A stretch of DNA of 21,900 nucleotides from SIG575 sp964474295 (GCA_964474295.1 CAYYRN010000033.1:1-21900), one strand, 5' to 3'; shown: positions 13,550-20,986, counted from the stretch's first letter. Numbers and translations: made by a program. The notes: generated by a model not told the origin, from the sequence alone.

Positions 13550-14146
13550 ATGATTTACAGGTTTGCCAAACACATAGCTTTTTTGCTAAACAAACGCTCC
13601 TACATAAAAGACGAAGAACTTGAACTGTTTGAGTACGGCATTTTTCTCGTACTTTCGCAGATTATCTATTCGTTTATTTGTCTTGTATGCGGTGCGGTGT
13701 TCGGTTGTGTGAAAGAAAGTGTGATTTTTTACGTTTGTTTTATGTTTGTAAGAGAGTATGCAGGCGGATTTCACGCATCAAGTGAAATAAGGTGCTTTGT
13801 GATTTCGACAATATCCATAATCGCTTCTGTTTCTTTTATTAAGCTGACAGTAACAAAAAGCACGGATATCCTATTTATAACTCTGTTCGTGCTTGCGGTT
13901 TCGGTTATTGCACTGTTTTCGCCCATTGACACCGTGGAAAAGCCTCTGACACCCGACGAACGTAAAAATTTCCGCAAAAAATCGCTCATAATTCTTTGTG
14001 TTCTTTCTCTTATATGTGCCGTGTTTTTCAAGCACTTACGCTTTGTAAGCGTTTCGGCGGGAACAGCGGTAATTCTTGAGGGAATACTTTTGACTGCGGG
14101 CAAACTGAAAAATCATTTGAGAAAGCAAAAAGTGCGAAAATCCTGA
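13550..14146 (+). CDS. agrB: AgrB-like cysteine peptidase (propeptide processing and cyclisation)
   Basis: A 198-residue membrane protein, close to the usual AgrB length (about 190-205), with roughly five hydrophobic segments. AgrB removes the charged tail of AgrD and joins the new C terminus to the ring side chain at the membrane. The catalytic pair is His75 in EYAGGFHA and Cys82 in EIRCF, seven residues apart, as His77 and Cys84 are in S. aureus AgrB. Arg68 precedes the GGxHA motif, as in the family. Its start lies 6 bp after the agrD stop with no strong ribosome site, so translational coupling is likely. A strong terminator follows at 14161. The gene order D-B, divergent from regulator-kinase, differs from the B-D-C-A order of staphylococci. 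Confidence 0.92.
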   Translation: MIYRFAKHIAFLLNKRSYIKDEELELFEYGIFLVLSQIIYSFICLVCGAVFGCVKESVIFYVCFMFVREYAGGFHASSEIRCFVISTISIIASVSFIKLTVTKSTDILFITLFVLAVSVIALFSPIDTVEKPLTPDERKNFRKKSLIILCVLSLICAVFFKHLRFVSVSAGTAVILEGILLTAGKLKNHLRKQKVRKS

Positions 14147-14160
14147 AAACTTAATTTTCC

Positions 14161-14206
14161 GAAAATGATGCTGTCGGTAAAATCGGCGGCATCATTTTCT
14201 TTTTTT
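14161..14206 (+). terminator. Intrinsic terminator of agrD-agrB
   Basis: GAAAATGATGC (14161-14171) pairs with GCATCATTTTC (14189-14199) over 11 bp, followed by seven T (14200-14206). It starts 14 bp after the agrB stop. Confidence 0.9.
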
Positions 14207-14213
14207 GAGCATC

Positions 14214-14262
14214 AACAAAACGGAGCTGTAAAAAAACACGTTTCTTACAGCTCCGTTTTGTT
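14214..14262 (-). terminator. Intrinsic terminator of the cold-shock gene, probably bidirectional
   Basis: Perfect 18-bp arms, AACAAAACGGAGCTGTAA (14214-14231) and its complement (14245-14262), with a 13-nt loop. The minus-strand read ends TTTTGTT and the plus-strand read is followed by TTAATTTAATTTTTT, so both directions could be stopped. Confidence 0.85.
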
Positions 14263-14291
14263 AATTTAATTTTTTACGCCTGTGTTAAAAC

Positions 14292-14504
14292 TCAAACAGC
14301 CTGTACGTTCACTGCACGAAGCTTTTCGGGATTTTTGGGGTCGGCTTCTGTTTCAAAAGTAACCTTCTGTCCTTCGTTGAGAGTTTTGTAGCCGTCAGCT
14401 ACGATTGCCGAAAAATGTACAAAAACATCTTCGCCGTTTTCGTCGTTTGAGATAAAGCCGTAACCTTTCTCTGCATTAAACCATTTTACTGTACCGTTGT
14501 TCAT
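14292..14504 (-). CDS. cspA: Cold-shock protein (CspA family)
   Basis: A 70-residue single cold-shock domain that binds single-stranded RNA and DNA and acts as an RNA chaperone in the cytoplasm. The RNA-binding motifs are RNP1, KGYGFI (13-18), and RNP2, VFVHF (27-31), after the family start GTVKWFN. GGAGG lies just before the ATG at 14504. It has its own strong promoter at 14625-14653 and a leader of about 115 nt with a stable hairpin, as is usual for regulated cold-shock genes. It is monocistronic, between two clear terminators, and divergent from spoIVA. Whether it is cold-induced or constitutive cannot be told from the protein. Confidence 0.97.
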   Translation of the reverse strand: MNNGTVKWFNAEKGYGFISNDENGEDVFVHFSAIVADGYKTLNEGQKVTFETEADPKNPEKLRAVNVQAV

Positions 14505-14544
14505 TATGGTACCTCCAAAAAAAATTTTTTTGCATCAAAAGAGT

Positions 14545-14592
14545 AAAAAAACACAGGTTATTTGTAAATCATCAAACTTACAAATAACCTGT
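14545..14592 (-). promoter_or_regulatory. Terminator-like hairpin in the cold-shock gene leader
   Basis: ACAGGTTATTTGTAA (14553-14567) and its perfect complement (14578-14592) form a 15-bp stem with a 10-nt loop. On the minus transcript it is followed by GTTTTTTTAC. It sits between the promoter and the ribosome site, so it could cause premature termination, or stabilise the leader. The stem is AU-rich, so temperature could shift its folding. Confidence 0.65.
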
Positions 14593-14624
14593 CAAGTTCA
14601 TGTGCGTCTTCTGAGTACAATGTG

Positions 14625-14653
14625 ATTATACCACACATACGGCATTTTGTCAA
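14625..14653 (-). promoter_or_regulatory. SigA-type promoter of the cold-shock gene
   Basis: Perfect TTGACA (14653-14648), 17-bp spacer and perfect TATAAT (14630-14625) on the minus strand, the strongest promoter match in the window together with those of metA, nadA and the deacetylase gene. Confidence 0.88.
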
Positions 14654-14657
14654 GTTG

Positions 14658-14686
14658 TCATATTATTACTTAACGCATCATATTAT
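14658..14686 (+). promoter_or_regulatory. SigE-type sporulation promoter of spoIVA
   Basis: TCATATT (14658-14664), 14-bp spacer, CATATTAT (14679-14686). This fits the SigE consensus (kmATATT, 14 bp, cATACAmT) with two mismatches in the -10. No SigA promoter is seen. spoIVA is a mother-cell SigE gene in Bacillus. Confidence 0.65.
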
Positions 14687-14725
14687 TGAACAACAAGATA
14701 ATAATGCAATACGGAGGAATAAATT

Positions 14726-16207
14726 ATGGACACAGTAACAAATATATATGAAGATATTTCGGCTCGTACCGGCGGCGACATTTATATCGGTGTTGTCGGC
14801 CCCGTCAGGACGGGAAAATCCACCTTCATCAAGAAGTTTATGGACACACTTGTCATACCTAACATCAAGGAAGACAATATGCGTCAGAGGGCAACGGACG
14901 AACTGCCGCAAAGCTCCGCCGGCAGAACCATTATGACAACGGAACCGAAATTTATTCCCGAAGATGCAGTCAGCATTACAGTGGGTGCAAGCGCACACCT
15001 TAAAGTCAGAATGATAGATTGCGTAGGTTACATTGTGCCGTCCTCCTTGGGATACATAGAAAACGACCAGCCAAGAATGGTTAAAACGCCCTGGTTTGAA
15101 AAGGAAATCCCTTTTAATCTTGCCGCAGAAATCGGAACTCAAAAGGTTATTTCCGAACATTCCACAATAGGTCTTGTTGTTACAACAGACGGCTCTATAA
15201 GTGACATTCCCCGTGAGGAATACGAGGGCTGTGAGGAGAGAGTTATAAATGAACTCAAAGAAATAGAAAAACCTTTTATAGTTCTTTTAAACTGTAAAAA
15301 CCCTCAAAGCGAAAAATCGCAAAAATTGGCACATGAGCTTTCTTCAAAATACTCTGTTTCCGTTTTGCCCGTAAACTGTATGAAGCTGACGGAAAGCGAA
15401 ATCAAATCGATTCTTGAAGAAATACTGTTCCGTTTTCCAATCAAAGAGGTTTCTTTTGATTTGCCCGATTGGCTCAACACACTTGAAAAGGAGCATACCG
15501 TTCGCCGCTCTGTTTTTGACACCGTAAAGCTTGCTTCCTCCGAAATGAAATGTGTGCGTGACGTTTATCCCGCCTCCGAAAAGCTTACCGAATGTGAATA
15601 TATCGATTCCTCAAAGGTTTCCTCCGTAAACCTTTCAGACGGCAGTGCGGTAATTAAACCGTATATGCGTGAAGACTTGTTTTTCAAGGTTCTCGGTGAA
15701 AAAACAGGTCTTGAAATACAAAGCGAAAGCGACCTGATGAAAATTATTACGGAATTGACGGAAATGAAGAAAAAATATCTGACAATTAAAGATGCTCTTG
15801 ATGAAGTTGAAGCCACAGGATACGGCATTGTTACACCGACACTTGATGAGTTAAAGCTCGAAGAACCCGAAATTATGAAGCAGGGCGGCAGATACGGAGT
15901 ACGGCTGAGGGCATCCGCTCCGTCAATCCATATGATGAAAGCAAACATCAACACAGAGGTAGCTCCCATAGTCGGTTCCGAAAGTCAATCGGAAGAGCTT
16001 GTTAACTACCTTTTGAAAGAATTTGAGGAGAACCCCTCCAAAATATGGGATTCCAACATCTTCGGCAAATCTCTCAACGAGCTTGTAAACGAAGGTCTTC
16101 ACAACAAGCTTTACAGGATGCCCACAGACGCCCGTATGCGAATACAGGAGACGTTGGAAAAGGTTATAAACGAAGGCTGCAACGGATTGATTTGTATTAT
16201 TCTTTAA
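14726..16207 (+). CDS. spoIVA: Stage IV sporulation protein A (spore coat basement ATPase)
   Basis: A 493-residue protein, one residue longer than B. subtilis SpoIVA. SpoIVA polymerises with ATP hydrolysis on the mother-cell face of the forespore and is the base for coat assembly, recruited by SpoVM. The Walker A motif GPVRTGKS is at 25-32 (Lys31), and Asp98 in RMIDCVGY is the Walker B position. The start MDTVTNIYEDISARTGGDIYIG (read as MDTVTNIYED then ISARTGGDIYIG) and the end GLICIIL are family signatures. GGAGG precedes the ATG by 8 nt and a SigE-like promoter lies upstream. It is complete and monocistronic. Its presence is strong evidence that the organism forms endospores. Confidence 0.98.
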   Translation: MDTVTNIYEDISARTGGDIYIGVVGPVRTGKSTFIKKFMDTLVIPNIKEDNMRQRATDELPQSSAGRTIMTTEPKFIPEDAVSITVGASAHLKVRMIDCVGYIVPSSLGYIENDQPRMVKTPWFEKEIPFNLAAEIGTQKVISEHSTIGLVVTTDGSISDIPREEYEGCEERVINELKEIEKPFIVLLNCKNPQSEKSQKLAHELSSKYSVSVLPVNCMKLTESEIKSILEEILFRFPIKEVSFDLPDWLNTLEKEHTVRRSVFDTVKLASSEMKCVRDVYPASEKLTECEYIDSSKVSSVNLSDGSAVIKPYMREDLFFKVLGEKTGLEIQSESDLMKIITELTEMKKKYLTIKDALDEVEATGYGIVTPTLDELKLEEPEIMKQGGRYGVRLRASAPSIHMMKANINTEVAPIVGSESQSEELVNYLLKEFEENPSKIWDSNIFGKSLNELVNEGLHNKLYRMPTDARMRIQETLEKVINEGCNGLICIIL

Positions 16208-16227
16208 AAATTTTCGACTGATAATAT

Positions 16228-16276
16228 TTTGGGTTCTTACAGACATATTTCCGTAAGAACCCCAAATTTTTATTTA
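16228..16276 (+). terminator. Intrinsic terminator of spoIVA
   Basis: GGGTTCTTAC (16231-16240) pairs with GTAAGAACCC (16253-16262), extended by TTT and AAA across one bulged C, followed by TTTTTATTTA. It may also slow transcripts arriving from niaR, although the T run on that side is weak. Confidence 0.85.
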
Positions 16277-16294
16277 TCCGTTTTTGACGTTTGT

Positions 16295-16816
16295 TCAAAT
16301 TTCCGGTGCAATGTAGTTTTTTTCATCAAGAGCTTTTTGTATTTTGTCGAGTATTTCTTCCGATTCGGCTCTTACCGTGTGATAATGATACCCACCGGTA
16401 ACGTTCATAAGCTCGCTTGATTTTCCGCTTCTTACGCCCTCGATAAACTGTTTCGTTTGAAGCCTTGAAAAAATATTAAGCTTTGCGGAAAGCTTTCCGT
16501 AAACCTTATGCCAAACAAAAACATCAACAACCGTACCGCCCAAATCCACAATGCAATTAAGCTCATCCTCCGTCTGCTCGGTTGTGTGATGCACTTTAAA
16601 AACACGCTCGCTCAGCGGGGTTGACTGCACAATATAGCCGTTATGAGTTGAAATTATTTCATACCCCGAAGCTTTAAGTACGGAAATATCCTGAACTATA
16701 ATCTGCCTTGAAACGCCGAAACGTGCAGACAAATCCGTTCCCGAAACAGCTTTAGGCTCGGATAAAAGGAAATTTATAATCTCTTTTCTTCTTTCTTCTG
16801 CCCTCAACCGGCTCAC
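16295..16816 (-). CDS. niaR: NiaR (YrxA) family repressor of NAD synthesis
   Basis: A 173-residue niacin-responsive transcription repressor. An N-terminal winged helix (about 5-62) contains SGTDLSARFGVSRQIIVQDI. A C-terminal 3H domain (about 73-170) is the niacin-binding part. The metal ligands appear as His77, Glu85, His144 and His146, at the same spacing as His79, Glu87, His146 and His148 of Thermotoga TM1602. In Firmicutes it blocks nad genes when nicotinic acid is available. It is the last gene of the nadA-nadB-nadC unit, 15 bp after nadC, so it likely controls its own operon. The GTG at 16816 is only 1 nt from GGAGGG, so the in-frame TTG at 16807 (10 nt away) may be the true start. Confidence 0.93.
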   Translation of the reverse strand: MSRLRAEERRKEIINFLLSEPKAVSGTDLSARFGVSRQIIVQDISVLKASGYEIISTHNGYIVQSTPLSERVFKVHHTTEQTEDELNCIVDLGGTVVDVFVWHKVYGKLSAKLNIFSRLQTKQFIEGVRSGKSSELMNVTGGYHYHTVRAESEEILDKIQKALDEKNYIAPEI

Positions 16817-16831
16817 TCCCTCCGAGACGCT

Positions 16832-17683
16832 TTATACAGCGTGAAGATTTTTAAGCGACAAATCCAAAATAGGTGCGGAATGTGTCAAAGCACCGCTTGA
16901 AATGTAGTCAACACCTATGCCGACGAGCTTTTCGATGTTTTCTTTGGTAACATTTCCGCTACATTCGATTTCGGCTTTTCCGTTTGCCAATTTTACCGCT
17001 TCTTTCATATCCTCAACGCTCATATTATCAAGCATAATTATATCTGCCCCCGCATCGAGAGCCTCTTTGAGCATATCGAGGTTTTCAACCTCAATTTCGA
17101 TTTTGCGTACAAAAGATGCGTATTCTTTCGCCATCATTACGGCTTGCTTGACACCGCCTGCCGCACCTATGTGATTATCTTTGAGCAATATTCCGTCGCT
17201 GAGATTGTATCTGTGGTTATACCCTCCGCCGACTTTGACGGCATATTTTTCAAAAATTCTCATATTCGGAGTTGTTTTTCTTGTATCGAGCAGTTTTGTT
17301 TTGCTGCCCTTTAACAAATCCGCTACGGAGCGTGTATACGTTGCAATGCCACTCATCCTCTGCAAATAGTTCAATGCAGTGCGTTCGCCGGAAAGAAGAA
17401 CTCTGATATCGCCCCTTACAACGCCTAATTTTTCCCCGCTTTTTACGTTATCGCCGTCTTTGCAAAAAAACACCGCTTCGGTTTTTTCGTCAAGCAACTC
17501 AAAAACTCTTTTAAAAACATCAAGCCCCGCAATAACTCCGTCCTCTTTGCAAATCAAGTCAACCTCGCCCGACTTATATTCCGGCATAACCGAATTTGTT
17601 GTAATATCTTCGCTCGTAATATCTTCCTTTAAAGCTCCGAGAATTAAATCATCGGCATTAATTTTTAAACTAATATTATTCAT
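16832..17683 (-). CDS. nadC: Nicotinate-nucleotide pyrophosphorylase (quinolinate phosphoribosyltransferase)
   Basis: It converts quinolinate and PRPP to nicotinate mononucleotide, CO2 and pyrophosphate, the third step of de novo NAD synthesis. The 283 residues match the family length (about 275-300). Signatures are GERTALNYLQRMSGIAT (99-115), DTRKTTP (133-139), HRYNLSDGILLKDNH (157-171), and the barrel strands KIEIEVENLDM and DIIMLDNM. Active-site arginine, histidine and lysine residues in these blocks are present. The ATG at 17683 overlaps the nadB 3' end by 8 bp, and its ribosome site GGAGAG lies within nadB, so the two are translationally coupled. The gene appears intact. Confidence 0.97.
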   Translation of the reverse strand: MNNISLKINADDLILGALKEDITSEDITTNSVMPEYKSGEVDLICKEDGVIAGLDVFKRVFELLDEKTEAVFFCKDGDNVKSGEKLGVVRGDIRVLLSGERTALNYLQRMSGIATYTRSVADLLKGSKTKLLDTRKTTPNMRIFEKYAVKVGGGYNHRYNLSDGILLKDNHIGAAGGVKQAVMMAKEYASFVRKIEIEVENLDMLKEALDAGADIIMLDNMSVEDMKEAVKLANGKAEIECSGNVTKENIEKLVGIGVDYISSGALTHSAPILDLSLKNLHAV

Positions 17684-18809
17684 TGCTTTTTCTCTCCTTT
17701 TCTATTGCCGTTAAAACAGCGTTCTTATATTTTTCCTGACAATTTTCATACCTTGAAGTGTCAACTTCCGCTTGAATATATTCATCCGATTTCGTGTAGC
17801 TTTGGGAAATATTCATTGCGGCTCTTTTTGCAAAAACAAGACTTTCCAAAAGTGAATTGCTCGCAAGCCTGTTTTTTCCGTGTACACCGTTGCAGGCGGT
17901 TTCGCCCACGGCAAACAGCCTTTCCATAGACGTTTTGCTGTTTCGGTCAACCTCGATGCCGCCCATAAAATAGTGCTGCGACGGCACAACGGGAATACTT
18001 TCTTTTGTAATATCATACCCCTCATCAAGACAATGGCTGTAAATGTGAGGAAAATGCTTTTTTATTTCTTCCGTGTCGATTGCTTCAAGCGACAGCCAAA
18101 CGCACTCTGTACCCTCTTTTTCCATTTCCTCGTAAATTGCGTTTGTCACAACATCCCTCGGCAGCAGTTCGTTTACAAAACGCTCCCCTTTGGAGTTCAA
18201 AAGAACGGCACCCTCACCTCTTACCGATTCGGAAATCAAAAATGCCCTGCCGTTACTTTTTGTATAAAGCGTTGTGGGGTGAATTTGTATGTAATCAATG
18301 TTACGCAATTTAACATTATGCTTTAATGCCAAAGCCAAAGCATCGCCCGTGAGGTGGCGGTAATTGGTGGAATGTTTAAACAATCCGCCTATTCCCCCCG
18401 TTGCGAGAACCGTATAATCGGCATACACTCTTTTGTAAGAGCCGTCNNNNNNNNNNNNNNNNNNNNNNNNNNNNNNNNNNNNNNNNNNNNNNNNNNNNNN
18501 NNNNNNNNNNNNNNNNNNNNNNNNNNNNNNNNNNNNNNNNNNNNNNTTTATAACGTCCCGTGAGGAATTTATCATAATTTCCACCGATTCCGGCTTATTC
18601 TCATAATGTCCGGCACGCATTGTATCCTCGTAAAAATCCGAGAAATCTTTTTCATCCCTAAGCACGCAAATGCCGCCCTGTGCCAAAAATGAATCGCTTT
18701 TTTCGGCTTTATCCTTTGTTAAAACAACGATGTTTTTTTCAGGCGGTAAATTCAGCGCACAGTAAAGGCCGCTGACACCGCAGCCGACAACAATAATATC
18801 CGTTTTCAT
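17676..18809 (-). CDS. nadB: L-aspartate oxidase, interrupted by an assembly gap
   Basis: A flavoprotein that oxidises L-aspartate to iminoaspartate, the substrate of NadA; fumarate can accept the electrons under anaerobic conditions. The N terminus has the FAD motif VGCGVSGLYCALNL and SFLAQGGI. After the gap come TVLATGGIGGLF, IHPTTLY, VRGEGA, PRDVVTNAI, PSQHYFMGGIEVD, ETACNGVHGKNRLASNSLLE. The residues equivalent to E. coli His244, Arg290 and His351 are present. The TREGGHS-type segment expected in the middle falls in the 100-N gap, so it cannot be judged. The frame is preserved if the gap is taken as 100 bases, but the protein then lacks about 50-60 residues compared with the family. It begins 5 bp after nadA and overlaps nadC. 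No frameshift is seen outside the gap. Confidence 0.93.
   Translation of the reverse strand: MKTDIIVVGCGVSGLYCALNLPPEKNIVVLTKDKAEKSDSFLAQGGICVLRDEKDFSDFYEDTMRAGHYENKPESVEIMINSSRDVIXXXXXXXXXXXXXXXXXXXXXXXXXXXXXXXXXXDGSYKRVYADYTVLATGGIGGLFKHSTNYRHLTGDALALALKHNVKLRNIDYIQIHPTTLYTKSNGRAFLISESVRGEGAVLLNSKGERFVNELLPRDVVTNAIYEEMEKEGTECVWLSLEAIDTEEIKKHFPHIYSHCLDEGYDITKESIPVVPSQHYFMGGIEVDRNSKTSMERLFAVGETACNGVHGKNRLASNSLLESLVFAKRAAMNISQSYTKSDEYIQAEVDTSRYENCQEKYKNAVLTAIEKERKSNE
18447..18546. other. Assembly gap of 100 N inside nadB
   Basis: Exactly 100 undetermined bases, the customary placeholder for a gap of unknown size. The distance between the flanking conserved NadB blocks is about 40 residues here against about 100 in E. 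coli NadB, so the true gap is probably 150-190 bases longer. Confidence 0.98.
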
Positions 18810-18814
18810 AATTT

Positions 18815-19720
18815 TTATTTTGCCAACTCCAACATTTTTTCAAGCGGAGCAAGTGCCTTGATGCACGTTTGCTCATCGATTTCCACAACATTCGTTTCGT
18901 TTTTCAAACAATCAAAAACATTTTCAAGTGTATTGAGCTTCATATCACGACATTCGGGACAAGGTTCGGGAAAATAAAACTTTTTATCGGGATTGTCACA
19001 GCACAGCTTGTATTTTACACCGTTTTCCGTGCAGATAATAAACTCGTTTGCTTCGCTGTTTTTTGCAAAATCTATAATTTCGGCGGTGCTTCCCTCATAA
19101 TCCGAAAGTTCGAGAACACTCTTTTCACATTCGGGGTGCGACAGAACAAGTGCTTTGGGATGTTTTTTCTTTTCATTCAAAATTTGCTGTGCTGACATAT
19201 GAGCGTGAATCGGACAGCAGCCGTCATTTAAAATAATATTTTTTTCAGGCACCTGATTTTGAACGTATCTTCCGAGATTTCGGTCGGGAATAAAAAATAT
19301 GTTTTTGTTCGGAAGTGCTTTGACGATTTTAACCGCATTTGAGGAGGTAACGCAAACATCGCTTTTGCATTTAAGCTTTGCGGTAGAATTTATGTAGCAC
19401 ACAACGGCAAGGTCTTCGTATTCTTCACGCATCTTTTCGATTTTTCCGTCCTCGACCATATGTGCCATAGGGCAATCTGCCGACATATCGGGCATCAAAA
19501 CCTTTTTATCGGGATTTAATATTTTCGCACTCTCACCCATAAACGAAACACCGCAGAAAACAAGAATATCCGCCGTGCTGTTTCTTGCGATTTTTGCAAG
19601 GTAAAACGAATCTCCCACATAATCCGCAATTTCCTGAACATCTTCAGGAGCATAATAATGAGCGAGGATAACAGCATTTTTCTCTTTTTTTAACTGTCTT
19701 ATTTGCTCTTTCATTTTCAT
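18815..19720 (-). CDS. nadA: Quinolinate synthase (4Fe-4S)
   Basis: It condenses iminoaspartate with dihydroxyacetone phosphate to quinolinate, using an oxygen-sensitive [4Fe-4S] cluster. The 301 residues match the compact NadA form of anaerobes and archaea. The likely cluster ligands are Cys83 (ADCPMAHM), Cys169 (GCCPIHAH) and Cys257 (PECRDMK), close to Cys81, Cys168 and Cys254 of the Thermotoga enzyme; Cys254 is the alternative third ligand. Other signatures are ILAHYY (18-23), DSFYLA, FCGVSFMGE, NSTAKLK and VTSSNA. The ATG at 19720 is 3 nt and the ATG at 19714 is 9 nt after AAGGG, so the shorter start is equally possible. It is the first gene of nadA-nadB-nadC-niaR, with a strong promoter overlapped by a candidate NiaR operator. 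Confidence 0.97.
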   Translation of the reverse strand: MKMKEQIRQLKKEKNAVILAHYYAPEDVQEIADYVGDSFYLAKIARNSTADILVFCGVSFMGESAKILNPDKKVLMPDMSADCPMAHMVEDGKIEKMREEYEDLAVVCYINSTAKLKCKSDVCVTSSNAVKIVKALPNKNIFFIPDRNLGRYVQNQVPEKNIILNDGCCPIHAHMSAQQILNEKKKHPKALVLSHPECEKSVLELSDYEGSTAEIIDFAKNSEANEFIICTENGVKYKLCCDNPDKKFYFPEPCPECRDMKLNTLENVFDCLKNETNVVEIDEQTCIKALAPLEKMLELAK

Positions 19721-19745
19721 CTTCCCTTATTTTTTTATCCCGTAC

Positions 19746-19774
19746 ATTATAATGCCGAACTTTACATCTGTCAA
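19746..19774 (-). promoter_or_regulatory. Promoter of the nadA-nadB-nadC-niaR operon
   Basis: Perfect TTGACA (19774-19769), 17-bp spacer and perfect TATAAT (19751-19746) on the minus strand; the leader is about 20 nt. The later genes are separated by 5, -8 and 15 bp, with no other promoter seen between them. Confidence 0.88.
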
Positions 19775-19786
19775 GTTATCTGTAAA
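19761..19786. promoter_or_regulatory. Candidate NiaR operator over the nadA -35 box
   Basis: An inverted repeat, TTTACA-N14-TGTAAA, spans the -35 hexamer; ATCTGT also occurs twice inside it as a direct repeat. Binding here would occlude RNA polymerase. Its association with NiaR rests on the operon encoding that repressor, not on a known consensus match. Confidence 0.5.
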
Positions 19787-19845
19787 GTTTTTCCGAACTG
19801 CATATATTAAATCAAGCCAAAGCATAAAAAACAGTCATAAACACA

Positions 19846-19899
19846 ACAAAACCCCGCCGTACCATCTTCGTTTGTCAGCGAAAATTTTCGGCAGGGATT
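19846..19899 (-). terminator. Intrinsic terminator of the ChbG-like deacetylase gene
   Basis: On the minus strand CCCTGCCG (19896-19889) pairs with CGGCGGGG (19859-19852), with one wobble, across a 29-nt loop that contains a smaller TTCG/CGAA pairing. TTTTGTTGT follows. The large loop makes it less certain than the other terminators here. Confidence 0.6.
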
Positions 19900-19958
19900 T
19901 TATATTTACTTAGGACTTTGTTTTGTAACCGTTCGGTCAAAGCCTACGTTTTTTTGTT

Positions 19959-20855
19959 TTAGAATCCTCTCATCTTTTTAAGGTCACGATAGTTTATGAG
20001 CTTAATACCGAGGGATTCGATGTGCTGTTTTGTTTTCGGGTCGGAGAAAAGCTTGTATTCCCAAACACGTCTTTCCCATACGCTCGATGTTCCTTTAAGG
20101 TCATCCGTTTCGTAGGAGGGATGAATGTACGTTTCGGTCACACCCGGCTCAAATGTGCGGTAAAATTCGTAAATATATTCTCGATAATTTTCATAACTTT
20201 CCTTCTGCGGGCCGTTCCAATGGCTCGGAAGAAGATAATCGGGCATTGCAACCTTAACGTTTTGTGCAAGTGATGTCATTCCCCCGATAAACTGCTGTAT
20301 CATTTCCTTGGGAACATGGATTGCAAGCATATCGTTTTCAAACTGCGCATCCGTAAATTTCATCGGGAATCTGAAAGGAAGACCGTATTTGCCGGCAAGC
20401 TCGATTGTCATTTGAATAATTTCAAATCTTCCCGTTTCGATTCCGTAAAGAGACCCCATATGGTTATCCATATGTGACGGATTTTCAAGTCCCAGCCTTT
20501 TAAGTCTTTCGATTTGTGCAATAAGCTCGCCTTTGACTTCTTCGACATCACAGTGCTTTTCAAAATCGTCACTTTCGTGATAGAAGAAGCCTTCTTCATC
20601 ACGCAGAGAATCGGTATTTGAACTGTTTACAGGCGCCCATCTGTACTTTTTCCATTCACTTGTGGTTGTTAAATGAACACCTATTGCAAGCTCCGGATTT
20701 TCTTTTGCGAAGCGTGCGGCTTCAGGCGCCCAAGCACACGGAGCCATAATCGTTGAAGAAGTTATTTTGCCCTCTTTAAGCAGTTCCATAACAGCAAGGT
20801 TTGAACCTCTGCACATTCCGAAATCGTCAGCATTGATAATTAAATATTTATCCAT
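19959..20855 (-). CDS. ChbG/YdjC-family carbohydrate deacetylase
   Basis: A 298-residue metal-dependent deacetylase of the polysaccharide-deacetylase-like barrel. Metal and catalytic motifs are NADDFG (Asp10, Asp11), GVHLTTT (His61), SHMDNHMG (His128 with Asp130 and His132) and IHPSYE (His in the C-terminal third). E. coli ChbG removes one acetyl group from diacetylchitobiose so it can be metabolised, and related HpnK acts in hopanoid synthesis. The substrate here is open, since no chitobiose, sugar transport or hopanoid gene adjoins. No signal peptide is present, so it acts in the cytoplasm. GGAGG precedes the ATG at 20855 by 6 nt. It is monocistronic with its own promoter and terminator. 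Confidence 0.9.
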   Translation of the reverse strand: MDKYLIINADDFGMCRGSNLAVMELLKEGKITSSTIMAPCAWAPEAARFAKENPELAIGVHLTTTSEWKKYRWAPVNSSNTDSLRDEEGFFYHESDDFEKHCDVEEVKGELIAQIERLKRLGLENPSHMDNHMGSLYGIETGRFEIIQMTIELAGKYGLPFRFPMKFTDAQFENDMLAIHVPKEMIQQFIGGMTSLAQNVKVAMPDYLLPSHWNGPQKESYENYREYIYEFYRTFEPGVTETYIHPSYETDDLKGTSSVWERRVWEYKLFSDPKTKQHIESLGIKLINYRDLKKMRGF

Positions 20856-20884
20856 AATTTTCCTCCATATTGTGGTTTACTTAA

Positions 20885-20913
20885 ATTATAAAGCTATTTT
20901 TTTGCCGTGTCAA
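20885..20913 (-). promoter_or_regulatory. Promoter of the ChbG-like deacetylase gene
   Basis: Perfect TTGACA (20913-20908), 17-bp spacer and perfect TATAAT (20890-20885) on the minus strand, with a leader of about 25 nt. Confidence 0.85.
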
Positions 20914-20986
20914 CAAATTACAGCAAAAGACATAAATTATTTATATTTTATAAAATATATTTTCACAAAAAGCCGAATGGTAAATA

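Noticed and set aside
14678..15160. Minus-strand frame antisense to the start of spoIVA
   Set aside because: It is a shadow of a conserved coding region and crosses both promoters.
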